Assembly (NCBI GenBank): GCA_034509755.1
Contig: CM067552.1
Span: 14,603,001-14,667,000 of the forward strand
Source of the DNA: Anisodus tanguticus
Lineage: Eukaryota > Streptophyta > Magnoliopsida > Solanales > Solanaceae
Reading direction: 5' to 3'
Length of the DNA: 64,000 nt
The position numbers and the translations under genes are program-made. Each line of letters starts with the position of its first letter. The first letter of the stretch is position 1. Below, piece after piece: positions 1 through 9,341 of this stretch. The notes beneath the pieces are model-generated. The model saw nothing but the letters and a program-made list of their open reading frames with translations. It did no database searches and was not told the origin of the DNA.

Positions 1-512
1 GTATTACTTTTGAAATATACAGCCGGCCGGAACTTAATTGAAGGGAAGTATGTGAAAATGATCAATTTTATGTTGCTTTATATTATCGATGTAAAAATAC
101 CCTATAATTATTTAAGTAATTCAAATAAATATGTCCCTCCTCCGTTAGGGTTATCTACGGTGCAAGCTCACTTCCCTATGGCGCTTATATTTTAACGAGG
201 TGAACGTCACGTAGCATGACACCTTAGCGTCCCAACCCATTTTACCACTCTCATCCGCTTATTCTTTCATCACTACCCGAAAGATCAAGTTATGGGGTCT
301 GATTTAGAACTTTGGTTGCCATTACATTTGGTTAGGCTATAGCCGGCATATTTTGTCAGTGAATTATCTTGTCTTACTAAGTTTCAAGACGTTTACTGAA
401 TCCTTCATGGTGTTTTGATAGCATGTACTAGTACATCAAAGTCTCAGGGAGCCGCTAGACTCCAAACAAGTCGTTACGACTTTTTTTCGCATAGATTTCC
501 CTTCATATGTAC
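1..512. other. Unassigned intergenic DNA
   Basis: No gene, RNA or repeat boundary is recognisable here. The longest forward frame (10-195, 61 codons) has no recognisable motif and starts in AT-rich DNA, so it is not called. The stretch ends at the left terminal inverted repeat of a foldback element. Confidence 0.5.
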
Positions 513-1083
513 TGGTCTTTAATTTGTACCCCTGAAATAGCTGGTCTTTAATTTTTGCCTCTACTTCTCATTTGATAAAAATTATGGGTCAAAGTACCCT
601 TTATTCGCTGGTCTATGAAATCAGAGATACTAGGTTCGAACCCTAGTAAAGTAAAAAAATTGCAAGCCAAGATTTCATAGAAACTATGCTTATTCGACCA
701 AAGTTGCATAGAAATTATGCCTTATCTGGCATAGTTCGTACAACTAGCTGGATAAGGCATGTCTTAATTTTTACAAAACTATGACTTAATATAGTTTCTA
801 TATAACTACATAGATACGTTCTGTATGATAACTTAATTTCTACTGAACTATGCCGTAAGGCATAGTCTCTATGCAACTTTGGCCGAATAGGCATAATTTC
901 TATGAAATATTGTCTTGCAATTTTTTTATTTTTTGACTCTACTGGGTTCGAACTTAGAATTTCAAATTTCTTTTATTTTTTATTTTTTTGAGTCACGGGT
1001 ATTTTTAGCCACTTTTTTATTACTTAAAGTACCGAAGGGCAAAAATTAAAGACCAGCGATTTGAGGGGCCAAAATTAAAGACC
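513..1083. mobile_element. Foldback-type MITE with long inverted repeats
   Basis: The two ends are inverted copies: TGGTCTTTAATTTGTACCCC on the left, and AGGGGCCAAAATTAAAGACC, which reads back as nearly the same sequence, on the right. The pairing continues inward for most of the element, including arms built on CATAGAAATTATGCCTTAT and its inverse near 700 and 860, so a transcript or single strand would fold into one long hairpin centred near 790. No coding capacity is present. A GGTTCGAACCCTAG motif at 633-646 resembles an RNA polymerase III box B, and an inverted, decayed counterpart lies near 947. No clear target duplication could be read, so the superfamily is not assigned. Confidence 0.75.
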
Positions 1084-1672
1084 ACCCCAAAATAGGGGCA
1101 CTCCTACAAATTGCTCAGGTTATGAAGAGTCATCAACCCAGGACAAGCGATCCGAGAGGACCAGACATAAATCATCTGCTAAGAAAAGGGTAAATAAGAC
1201 AAGCGATCAAGCTAGCAAGTCAGGGATACAGGATGGAGTTGACTCAATAAAGAACTTTTCTTTATAGAGTGATAGAATTTATAAGAAAACAACACGCATG
1301 ACGCAATCAAATACAATGTTGCAAAGTCTTGCCAAGAATTTCAACTAGACTAAGTACTTTTTGATAAATATAATCTTAACGAAATTACATATCAAACATG
1401 AAATTGGATTTACTCATCTTTTTTTTTTGGACAAGTTTTCTGATGAACTCAGTCTCAAAATGAAAGAACGAGCTCAAAGTATAGACAAATGTTACTTCTA
1501 ATTTAATAGCAAAATATATCTGAATGAAAATGTTGCAACTAATATCCAGAATTACTATGTAAGTCACTAACCTTCCTCTGAACAAGTCTTGTTGGAGTAA
1601 AGCCAGTTGGTGATCTATAAGATTTCTTGATAGCAGAGTTTTCATGTAATTGAAATTCCCATTTGAAAATTA
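1084..1672. other. AT-rich intergenic DNA, nothing recognised
   Basis: No open frame with family signatures and no repeat termini are visible. A reverse frame of 86 codons at 1385-1645 has low-complexity AT-driven content and no motif. This is background between the foldback MITE and the solo LTR. Confidence 0.5.
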
Positions 1673-2789
1673 GTGGTTGTAACACCCCATACTTTCGCAT
1701 ATTGAATAAGATCGTAAGTTAGTGGGCATAAGGTAAGGAAGAGGATGTCCTTGAGAATATAATGAGAACAATTAAGTTAGAACCATCGAGAGGTCGCAAG
1801 AGTTTAAGAATCATTAAGTCTTTCGTGCTTGTATTCCTTATGTTGATTACGTTATGAGCAAGCTAATGTAAGTTGGAAGGCGTTACAATGCCTATAAGAG
1901 ATTAAGGAAGGATTTGGATAAGTGTTGGAAGTATAACAAAATAGTTTCGTATCACTCCCCGTAGTCTTGTGTGCAACCGAGGGCGTAATTAGTTAAGTTG
2001 AGCTTCGACTCCTTGAGATACTTCCTGAGGGTCACGTGCGACTTAGATAGACGTTAAGAATGTGTTAGAAGTTATTGGTGTTGAAGGAAATATCTTTATA
2101 CGCTAAGTATTTCATGTCGTGGAAGCCATTCCACTTGGCAGATGGAGCCGCGGATGTAGGTCATCATTTGGCCACCTCACTACCACCATATGTGGTGGAG
2201 AATGCTGCCGCAGACTCCATCTGCGTCGTATATCCTAACACGAATGGTGAGGCGGTGGTTGATCTATTTAAGGTCAAGGATGGTGGCATCCCATTCTATT
2301 ATTTCATTTCGACCTAGAACTTTCCCAAATGGCCCAAAACTCTCTCTAAGGGTTCTCCCATCAACAATGACCAATTCCCTAAGCTTGTGGTGTGAATTCT
2401 CCCTTGGAAAAGCTTAAGATCACCTTGGAAACTTCCTCTAGATTGTTGAATTGAGCTTGGAGTTTCTTGTAGTACAAGGAGGCTTGGTGTGGGAGACTTC
2501 TTGGTTGAATTAAGGTATGTTTGCTACTCTTTATTGATTCCTAACTACTTCTAGTTTAGATTGATCGATTGGAGAAGATAATCTATAAAAACAAAGCTAA
2601 ATTCCATAAGGAAGGCATGTTTGTTGTTGTGTTGTCTTAATTGAGTTTGTGAGATGGTGATGGCTGGATTGTATGAAGTATGGTTGTTGTAATCTTGATT
2701 TTGGTTGTGGTTGATGAAGATGAGAGGATAGTAGCTTAAATTTCCATGAAATCAAGATATAAAAATTGCGCATGTTAAGTGTTCGACGA

Positions 2790-3337
2790 AGCTGAGAGCG
2801 GGATCCAGAATTTGAGGAAGCGACTGGAAATGAAGCAACTGGGCTAGACTTCTGATCTTCTTGAGTAACCTGACCCTTCGAAAGAGACTGTAATCGCCGC
2901 CGAGAATAAACATGATGTGCCGGGTGACAGGAATCCTCTGAGGTTAGCTAAACAGGCTGACAGTCGGCAGAAAATGCGCAACAAGACGACTATTCCCTGC
3001 ACGCCACTAAACGACACTATTTAACGCCTAGGTTCACCCAAATACCGCGACTTCGATCTTGTTCAACAAAATCATCACGCAGTAAATCAACCAAGCCTAA
3101 AGTTATGTCTCTTTCACCTTCAAGTTTACCTACTACGGTACCAAAATGAATATGATCTCCACCAGACATACGTAACACTTTTGCTAATACCTGGAAGTGG
3201 ATACCATGGTGCTTCTGTCTATCAATAACCGCATGCATTGCACGGTGGATATGAAGAAGTAGACCATTATCTCGGTAATAATGAGCCAAACTAGTATTTG
3301 CGGTGAATCCCCCCGTTAAGTAGTCATGCATTACAAT
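2790..3337 (-). pseudogene. rbcL: Organelle DNA insert with rbcL fragment
   Basis: On the reverse strand, 3331 down to 3041 encodes 97 residues that match the plastid Rubisco large subunit from the helix starting MHDYLTGGFTANTSL through DRSRGI, roughly residues 266-362 of the plant protein. It includes His294 (in HIHRAMH), Lys334 (in VVGKLEG) and the SGGDHIH segment. Several substitutions relative to the usual plant protein (Arg to Gln, Ala to Val, Ser to Phe, Cys to Tyr) fit C-to-T or G-to-A decay, as expected for methylated nuclear DNA. Homology stops at DRSRGI. The adjoining 2790-3040 is distinctly richer in GC than the LTR around it but was not recognised. A mitochondrial source is possible, since plant mitochondrial genomes often carry rbcL pieces. 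It is non-functional. Confidence 0.85.
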
Positions 3338-4075
3338 CAGTTTTCTTTAAGAGAACTTCAATCTAATATTTATTACCTTAGCTATGACGATATTTTCCTC
3401 TTTCAAAAAACTGGAAACAATCTTGTAACCAATGACTTAATCTTGATTCAGATTATCTCTATTGCATAGGTCAATGATTGGAGAATGAGCGACACCTCGT
3501 AGGACTAACATTGGCCAAGTAACGAGGTATGTAAGGCTTTACCTTCTTCTGCATTGTTGGGATGATTAAAAAGTTAAACGTCATCAAATCAAACGTTCCA
3601 AAGGAAACTCCTATTCATAGATGATACAAGCATGGTTGCTCTTAATCATTGATATTGTATTTATATTCGTAACACTTGAGATTGGTTGCATGATCGTCAT
3701 ACGTTCCTTGTCAAATGTGCTTCTTATAGTCTATTAAAATTATTGGGCTTGTTTCCTTGTCGGAATTGTTTAGCATTCTTCTTGATAGTCCTTTGTATAT
3801 TATTGGCTCCATGACCTTCGTATGCCCCTTTTCAAAGATGTTCTTTGTATTCTATTGAAGTTCATTGCTTTGTTTTCCTTGTCGGGATTGTGTATCACAT
3901 CTCTTGATAGTTGTTTCTATATTATTGATCTTGAGTTCATTATGAATTGTAACATTGGCAATAAATGAGCTCCATAACGAATTACGGAGGGTTAATGACC
4001 TTGTGTCACCCCGTCTTGTTCATATTAGTCTCTGAGGTCTTGCATTGCACTTCTATATGTATGTATCTATTTTAT

Positions 4076-4172
4076 AACACCGAGTCCTATTAAGGCCGGG
4101 TACAATAACACCGAGTACTATTAAGGCCGAGTATGATAAATCGAGTCCTATTAAGGTCAGGTACGATATGAT
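4076..4172 (+). repeat. LTR minisatellite, three units
   Basis: About three units of roughly 30-36 bp carry the shared core GAGTCCTATTAAGGCCGGGTA with sequence variation. A closely similar array occurs at about 49750-49880 inside another Gypsy LTR. Confidence 0.75.
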
Positions 4173-4613
4173 AATGACTTTGCCCCAAAGTGTGGCTACA
4201 TATATAACTTGTGTTTAGTAATATTATGCATTGCATATGCTCACAGTGGCTTTCCGAGGTCCAGGTTGTCCCTCTTTACTTCCTTTTGTTCTCATTATTG
4301 CCTTTATTTATATTTATCTGCCATACATATTCAGTACATTCTTTCATACTGACGTCCCTTGCTGCGTTTCACGCAGGTTCAGGTAGACGGAGTGAGGCTC
4401 ATATCCAGTAGGATCTCATCTCAGTGGTGGTGTCAGAGCTCTCCACTTATTATGGAAGTGCTAGTTGGAGACGATATGGTTCTATATACGTAGTTATGGG
4501 TATGGCGGGGCCCTGTCCCGACATGATGATGTTCATGTATTCTTTAGAGGCTTGTAGACAATTGTCCTTTATATAAAATTCATGTATGGCCGTGTCTGCC
4601 TTTTTGGTATATA

Positions 4614-4619
4614 TATATA

Positions 4620-4657
<38 letters not shown>

Positions 4658-4658
4658 T
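4614..4658. repeat. GT/GA microsatellite
   Basis: A short AT run passes into alternating GT and then GA dinucleotides within the solo LTR. A reverse open frame across it is an artefact of the repeat. Confidence 0.85.
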
Positions 4659-4828
4659 TGGATCTCTTCTGCTTGCAGGTTGATGTGTCATCTTGTCGTA
4701 AGGTTATTGGTTTGCGGCCTAGTCGGCCCAAATCTTGTTAAGTATGATGCAAGTATCATGCCTGGTATGCTCGGGCCGTAGGGCACTGGGTGCTGGCCAC
4801 ACCCCCAATGTTGGGGTGTGACATTGGT

Positions 4829-5940
4829 AATATTAATGGTGGAGGGGAAGAAAATGCTAGTGATAGATGAATAAGTGGAGGAGAGATGTAAAATGGGTTG
4901 GAGCTCTAAAGTGGCATGCCACATAGCATCCACCTCATTAAAATATATGTGTCACATAGGATTAGGTGTCCACCTTGAATAACTCCAACGGAGGAAGGAT
5001 AATTGAACCATTTAGGTTACTGCATGGGTATTTTTACATCAATAGTAAAATTGATCCTTTTCGTAGAGGAGAAAATCTGACCCTTTTCTTTACTTTAAAT
5101 AACGCTCCAGCCATTTTCGTCCTTATTCTAAAAAATAGTCATTATTTTCAAGTTCTAAATTATGATTTGTTAATGTATTTTTTAAAAAATATGTGGTCCG
5201 CCCGAAATAAATTTAAATAGCATTCATTTTCGTAATCATTATTCTCAAGTTCTAAATTAAGATTTTTTATAAATTTTAAAACTCCAGATAATAGTTATTA
5301 TTAATTTTTATAATGACTAGAAAATCTAATTGTGGTTTTTTCAATTAACTTCCATTTTATTCTGAATTAGAATCTACTCTTTTTGTCCAACAAAATCTGT
5401 GAAGGATATTGGTCTTGTGACTTATATTATTAGTTCAAAAAGGAAATTGCATTTGGTAACTAATTCACTTTGCTATTTAAATTATACTTAATTTTTAAAA
5501 ATTATTTAATTGGTAATCAATATTAACAAAATTTAGAGAAAAATTAGCATGTTGTTGTTGTTGTTGTTGTTTCTTCTTCTTCTTCTCCTTTTCATAGAAT
5601 TTCTTGGGCTAACAACTGAAATATAATTTCTTTAAAGAGGCATCCTTTTCAATTACAAAAGGAAATTTATTTAGATGATACATTCATATATCAAACTTCT
5701 TATTTGGAAAAACATTATTCTCCCTCCTTCAATTTTACAATTGAAATGTTGTAGAACCCAGGTACAATGTAGTCCCAAAAATGCAGTTGTGTTACATTAT
5801 TATCTTTGATAGATAACAAGAACGACTTCAATTTTTTGTAGCTATGTGCTCGTAATCATATAATATTAAATAATAGAAATTAGCGATGGATAAATTATAT
5901 AGTTAGACAACAAAGTTCATCCCTAAACCTATTTAACGAC
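4829..5940. other. AT-rich intergenic DNA with GTT/TTC microsatellites
   Basis: No gene was recognised. A GTT trinucleotide run followed by TTC repeats occupies about 5551-5586. The rest is AT-rich with no identifiable termini. This is the left flank of the large nested Copia B element. Confidence 0.55.
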
Positions 5941-5945
5941 GAATT

Positions 5946-6239
5946 TGTTAACATAGCTGACTTGGACATAGACTCAATTGACACAGGTCCATGATTTCGT
6001 TTTATTCTTTCATTGTATGTACTGGCCCAATGTGGCTCTTTGTATTTATGTTTACTTAGTTCCGGATGGGCTATTGGTATATAAGCCTAGATAATTTTTT
6101 TTATAAAAGATAGATAATTCATTTTTCACGAAATAGAAAGTCAGTTCAATTTCTTCTTGCTTCAGAAACTCTTTCGAAGGAACTAGGGTTTACTCCATTA
6201 AAATCCTATGTTCCTTCATGTATATCTTCAATTTTGACA
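5946..6239 (+). repeat. Copia B 5' LTR
   Basis: This 294-bp segment, TGTTAACATAGCTGACTTGG to TTTTGACA, recurs at 43176-43456 with two length differences (about 15 and 8 bp) and scattered substitutions, so the pair is old. It is followed at once by TAGTATCAGAGC, a one-base variant of the initiator-tRNA-Met primer site TGGTATCAGAGC. The pentamer before it is GAATT and the one after the 3' LTR is GGATT, a probable target duplication with one mismatch. Confidence 0.88.
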
Positions 6240-6587
6240 TAGTATCAGAGCAAATATGGTAGATCTCGTCATTGTCTACCTATCTATCGGAGATTTTTTC
6301 AATTTTAAAGAAATTTTATTCCGATCGAAATTATGTTTTCTGCAGTCTAAGTTGTTCCAGTGTTTCTGTAGCTCACGAGTATGAGAATTAGTGTTTTTCA
6401 TCATGGTGGAAAAGAATCTCAGAGTTTCGTCCTCAATTCGTGCAATTTCACTGTTTTTCTATGTTTCTCGATTCAACACTGGTGATATCTCTTCCTAATA
6501 ACTTGTTTCGTTATTTTGCAATTGTTAGCTCAGATCTATTAGCTTATTTTGGTTGATTGTTGCATATTGAATCTATGTTTTGAGAAT

Positions 6588-7169
6588 TATGCCTATTGAA
6601 ACTGTTAACCTTAGTACTGGTGCTTCGACTTCCACAAACTCTAACGCTAGTACTAGTACGAACCCTAGCATAAATCTCTCTCATCCACTATACCTCCACC
6701 CCCAGACACTCTCGAGGTTTTCTTCATCTCAGTACCTTTTGCTGGGATAGGTTATGGGGAGTGGAATGAAGGTATGATCATTTCCTTGTCGGCTAAAAAC
6801 AAACTACAGTTGATTAATGGTGCTTACCCTCGTCCTGATGAGAATTCTCCCATTTTCCCTCAATGGGAAAAGTGAAACAACATGTTAAGGGCCTGGATAA
6901 TGAACTATCTCTTTAAGGAAATCTCTAAGACTGTTTTGTATTATAAGACTGCTAAAGAGGCTTGGGATAATCTAGAAGAGAGATATGATGTTGCTAACAC
7001 TTTTCAATACTATAGTCTTCAAAGGACCATAGCCTCTACTACTGAAAGCACTTCTAACATATCCAATTACTTCAAAAGACTTAAATGGTTGTGGGATGAC
7101 TTAGGAACTTACTCCCTAAGTAGACCATGCACTTGTGGAGCTATGCATGAGTTTTTTGAGGGCCAACAT
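6588..7169 (+). pseudogene. Copia B gag, 5' part (pseudogene)
   Basis: From the ATG at 6588 the frame opens with a Ser/Thr/Asn-rich leader and a PLYLHP motif, typical of plant Copia Gag. It then runs through frame breaks into a 109-codon stretch with KEAWDNLEERYD and a run ending CTCGAMHEF, the UBN2/retrotransposon gag fold. A stop codon precedes the internal methionine at 6882. The frame is cut at 7170 by the start of a Gypsy LTR, so the last codons there belong to the inserted LTR. A second copy of the 3' portion lies at 20814-21200. Confidence 0.8.
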
Positions 7170-7696
7170 TGTTACACCCCGTATTTTTGCGCTAATGTGC
7201 ATCATAAGTAAAATAACATAAGCATGAAGAGGTTAAGATCTCATACCTGGATAATAATAATAAGATTAAACAAGTGTTACGTAAGTTCCATAAGAGTTCG
7301 GGGTTAGTGAAATCAATGAAATTAAGTTCGTCGCAAAGTGAATGTTTTGGGGAAGATTCACGGACTTTCAAAATGTTTAATGTTTGTTAAATGTGGCTGA
7401 GCCATCGTGGGTCTTAAACAAAACTTGGGAAAACTTTTTGGATTTTAGGGGTTGAAGTACGGTGGAAGTATAACCTGTGACACTTTTTCATGGTGGCCTC
7501 TTCCATTGTGAACCACGATCACTTTCATGGCCCGTGAAAGTGGGGTGGTGCCACCAACCTCCTTGGCTTGTTTAAGTGGTGCAACACATTGTTTCTCCAT
7601 TTCTGGACCATAGAAGCTCTAAGAAGATCTCAAACCCTCTCTAAGTGTTCTCCCACTATCCAAGAGTTCATCCCAAGGTAGGTTAATTTTTTTGAC
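6782..7696 (+). repeat. Flanking direct repeat, left copy
   Basis: These 915 bp recur at 20814-21728 in the same orientation with about 19 base differences counted by eye, roughly 2 percent, and one small indel. The repeat spans the junction of Copia B gag with the chromovirus LTR (LTR start at 7170), so it was copied after that insertion. It stops at TTTTTTTGAC, where pararetrovirus-associated sequence begins. The left copy keeps the pentamer AACAT matching the far flank of the chromovirus, while the right copy has AACAA. Confidence 0.9.
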
Positions 7697-7815
7697 AGAT
7701 TAATTTCACATCGTACTTATAGAATTTGAAACAGTCTTGAATAATCAGAACAAAACAAGCAAAGTCGGAATTCAGAAGATCACATATCGCCAATGAGTAT
7801 CTCAAGCAATGGAAA
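7697..7815. other. Left edge of the pararetrovirus block, unidentified
   Basis: These 119 bp lie between the left flanking repeat and Copia A and were continuous with 12831-12863 before Copia A inserted. Reading across that empty site gives a short basic open stretch, but neither strand could be matched to a part of the pararetrovirus. It may be viral sequence or filler DNA acquired at integration. Confidence 0.4.
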
Positions 7816-8043
7816 TGTTAGAATATAATAATAATTAGAATAATTATTATAATTAATGAGAGTATCATTTTATGTATGGTAGGTACTAAAATGATTATTA
7901 GGATTATGTTAATTAGGAAGTAGATTGATTTGATTAGGAAGATTAGAGGCATGATTTACTCTTCTCAATTAATTGTATATTGTGTATATATTATTCCCTT
8001 AATGGAGAAATACAATTGAGGAAAATATTTTCAAAGTCTTACA

Positions 8044-8055
8044 TGGTATCAAAGC
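8044..8055 (+). other. Copia A primer-binding site
   Basis: TGGTATCAAAGC directly abuts the 5' LTR. It is a one-base variant of the complement of the initiator tRNA-Met 3' end used by plant Copia elements. Confidence 0.8.
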
Positions 8056-8178
8056 TTAAGGAAAGATCCTAAATTTTTTTTCTCTTATTTTCGGTCATCT
8101 TCATCACACAAACCCTAGCATTGGCCGAAAATCATCCTTTCAATTTTCTTAATTTTCCATACTTCATTTCAACCAATT

Positions 8179-9320
8179 ATGTCTGAATCCAAATCATCAT
8201 TTCACCATGCCCTTGCTGTCTCAAACATCAAAACACATGTTTCCATCAAACTAGAAACAAAAACCATTCATTATGCAACTTGGGCGAAATTATTCAAAAT
8301 ATGTTGTCGTGCTTACAAAGTTCTTCATCATATAATTCCTCCGAAAGATGGAAAGGGGAAGAAAGTAACAACCGATGTAGAAAAGGAATTGTGGGATACA
8401 CTTGATGCCACATTCCTTGATTGGATTTATGCAACAATCTCCACTGACTTGTTGCATACAATAATGGAACCGGATTCAACAGCCATGGCGGCTTGGGAAC
8501 GCTTGCGAGATATCTTTCAAGATAACCAAAACTCTCGCGTTGTTACATTGGAACATGAGTTCTCAACCATTGACATGGCGGATTTCCCTAATGTTTCTGA
8601 ATATTATCAACGATTCAAAGTGTTGGCAGATCAATTAAGAAACGTTGGTTCACCGGTTACTAATAACCGGTTAGTCTTGCAATTGGTCGCCGGTCTCACT
8701 GATACGTATAGCGGCGTGAGAACTCTAATCCGTCAAAGTAATCCTCTACCAAAATTTTATCAACCAAGGTCCATGCTTGTGCTTGAAGAGTTGGGCTTGG
8801 TGAAAAAAGCCTCAACTACTTCAAATTCCGTCATGATTGCCACTTCTTCAAATGATGGTAATTTTTTTACCCTTCTCAACAAAATAAGGGACCAAAAGGA
8901 CGTAATAATAATAAAAATAAGGGTGGAAATCGCAGAAATAACAAAGGTGGAGGCCACCGGAATTCCGATGGCGACAGAAATGGTGGCAACACCCACTCCG
9001 ATGGCGGGCAGTAGCAGCAGCACGATTGCAGGGGTGGTGGACAATGGCAGCAGCACAGCGGCAGGGGTGGTGGACAGTGGTAGCAGGCTAGCGGCTGGCA
9101 GTGGCCTTGGGCTATACCACCCAGCCCAGCCCCAACAGACAATTAGGCCAGGCAGCCCCAGCGGCCCACTGGCCAGCCTCAGCCTACCCCATATTCTCCA
9201 AACAATTGGCAGCAGCAGCGATAGGCCCAATAGGCTCATTTTGTTGGGTCTGTTAACGCAGACAGTGGCAGTGGGCCTCAGCCGACCTAGTGGCATGAGG
9301 CCCATTCAACAGGAGCCCAC
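8179..9320 (+). pseudogene. Copia A gag
   Basis: The ATG at 8179 opens a 410-codon frame. The first 215 or so residues form a UBN2-type Gag: WAKLFKICCRAYKVLHHI, then KELWDTLDATFLDWIYATIS, AWERLRDIFQDN, FPNVSEYYQRFKVLADQL and LVLQLVAGLTDTYSGV. Near 8870 the true frame shifts by one base into a tract rich in Gly, Asn and Arg (KGGNRRNNKGGG), which is the nucleic-acid-binding tail. The long open frame continues past this point only in a meaningless frame, as does a 181-codon reverse frame. No CCHC zinc knuckle was seen. Gag would package the element's RNA, but the frameshift breaks the link to pol. Confidence 0.85.
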
Positions 9321-9341
9321 TCCACGAATATTGAGTCTGCC

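Larger units (their letters stand above)
1678..4823 (+). mobile_element. Gypsy (chromovirus-like) solo LTR
   Basis: The element begins TGTAACACCCCATAC and ends GGGGTGTGACA, the TG...CA termini shared by the other Gypsy LTRs in the window. Flanking pentamers GTGGT (1673-1677) and TTGGT (4824-4828) differ at one base and are probably the target duplication. No primer site or polyprotein follows, so this is a solo LTR left by recombination between two LTRs. It contains a minisatellite (about 4076-4172), the core block around CAGTACATTCTTTCATACTG near 4330, a GT/GA microsatellite and an organelle-derived insert at about 2790-3337. Part of its 3.15-kb length is therefore foreign. Confidence 0.8.

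Noticed and set aside
620..660. A tRNA gene suggested by GGTTCGAACCCTAG
   Set aside because: No box A at proper spacing, no acceptor stem or anticodon arm. It lies within a MITE arm.
3017..3331. Open frame encoding a Rubisco large-subunit segment, as a gene
   Set aside because: It is an internal fragment without start context, lies inside an LTR and carries substitutions. It is a nuclear copy of organelle DNA.
8760..9305. 181-codon reverse frame, Leu/Pro/Ser-rich
   Set aside because: It is the complement of the Copia A gag tail, where the skewed forward codons leave the reverse strand open.
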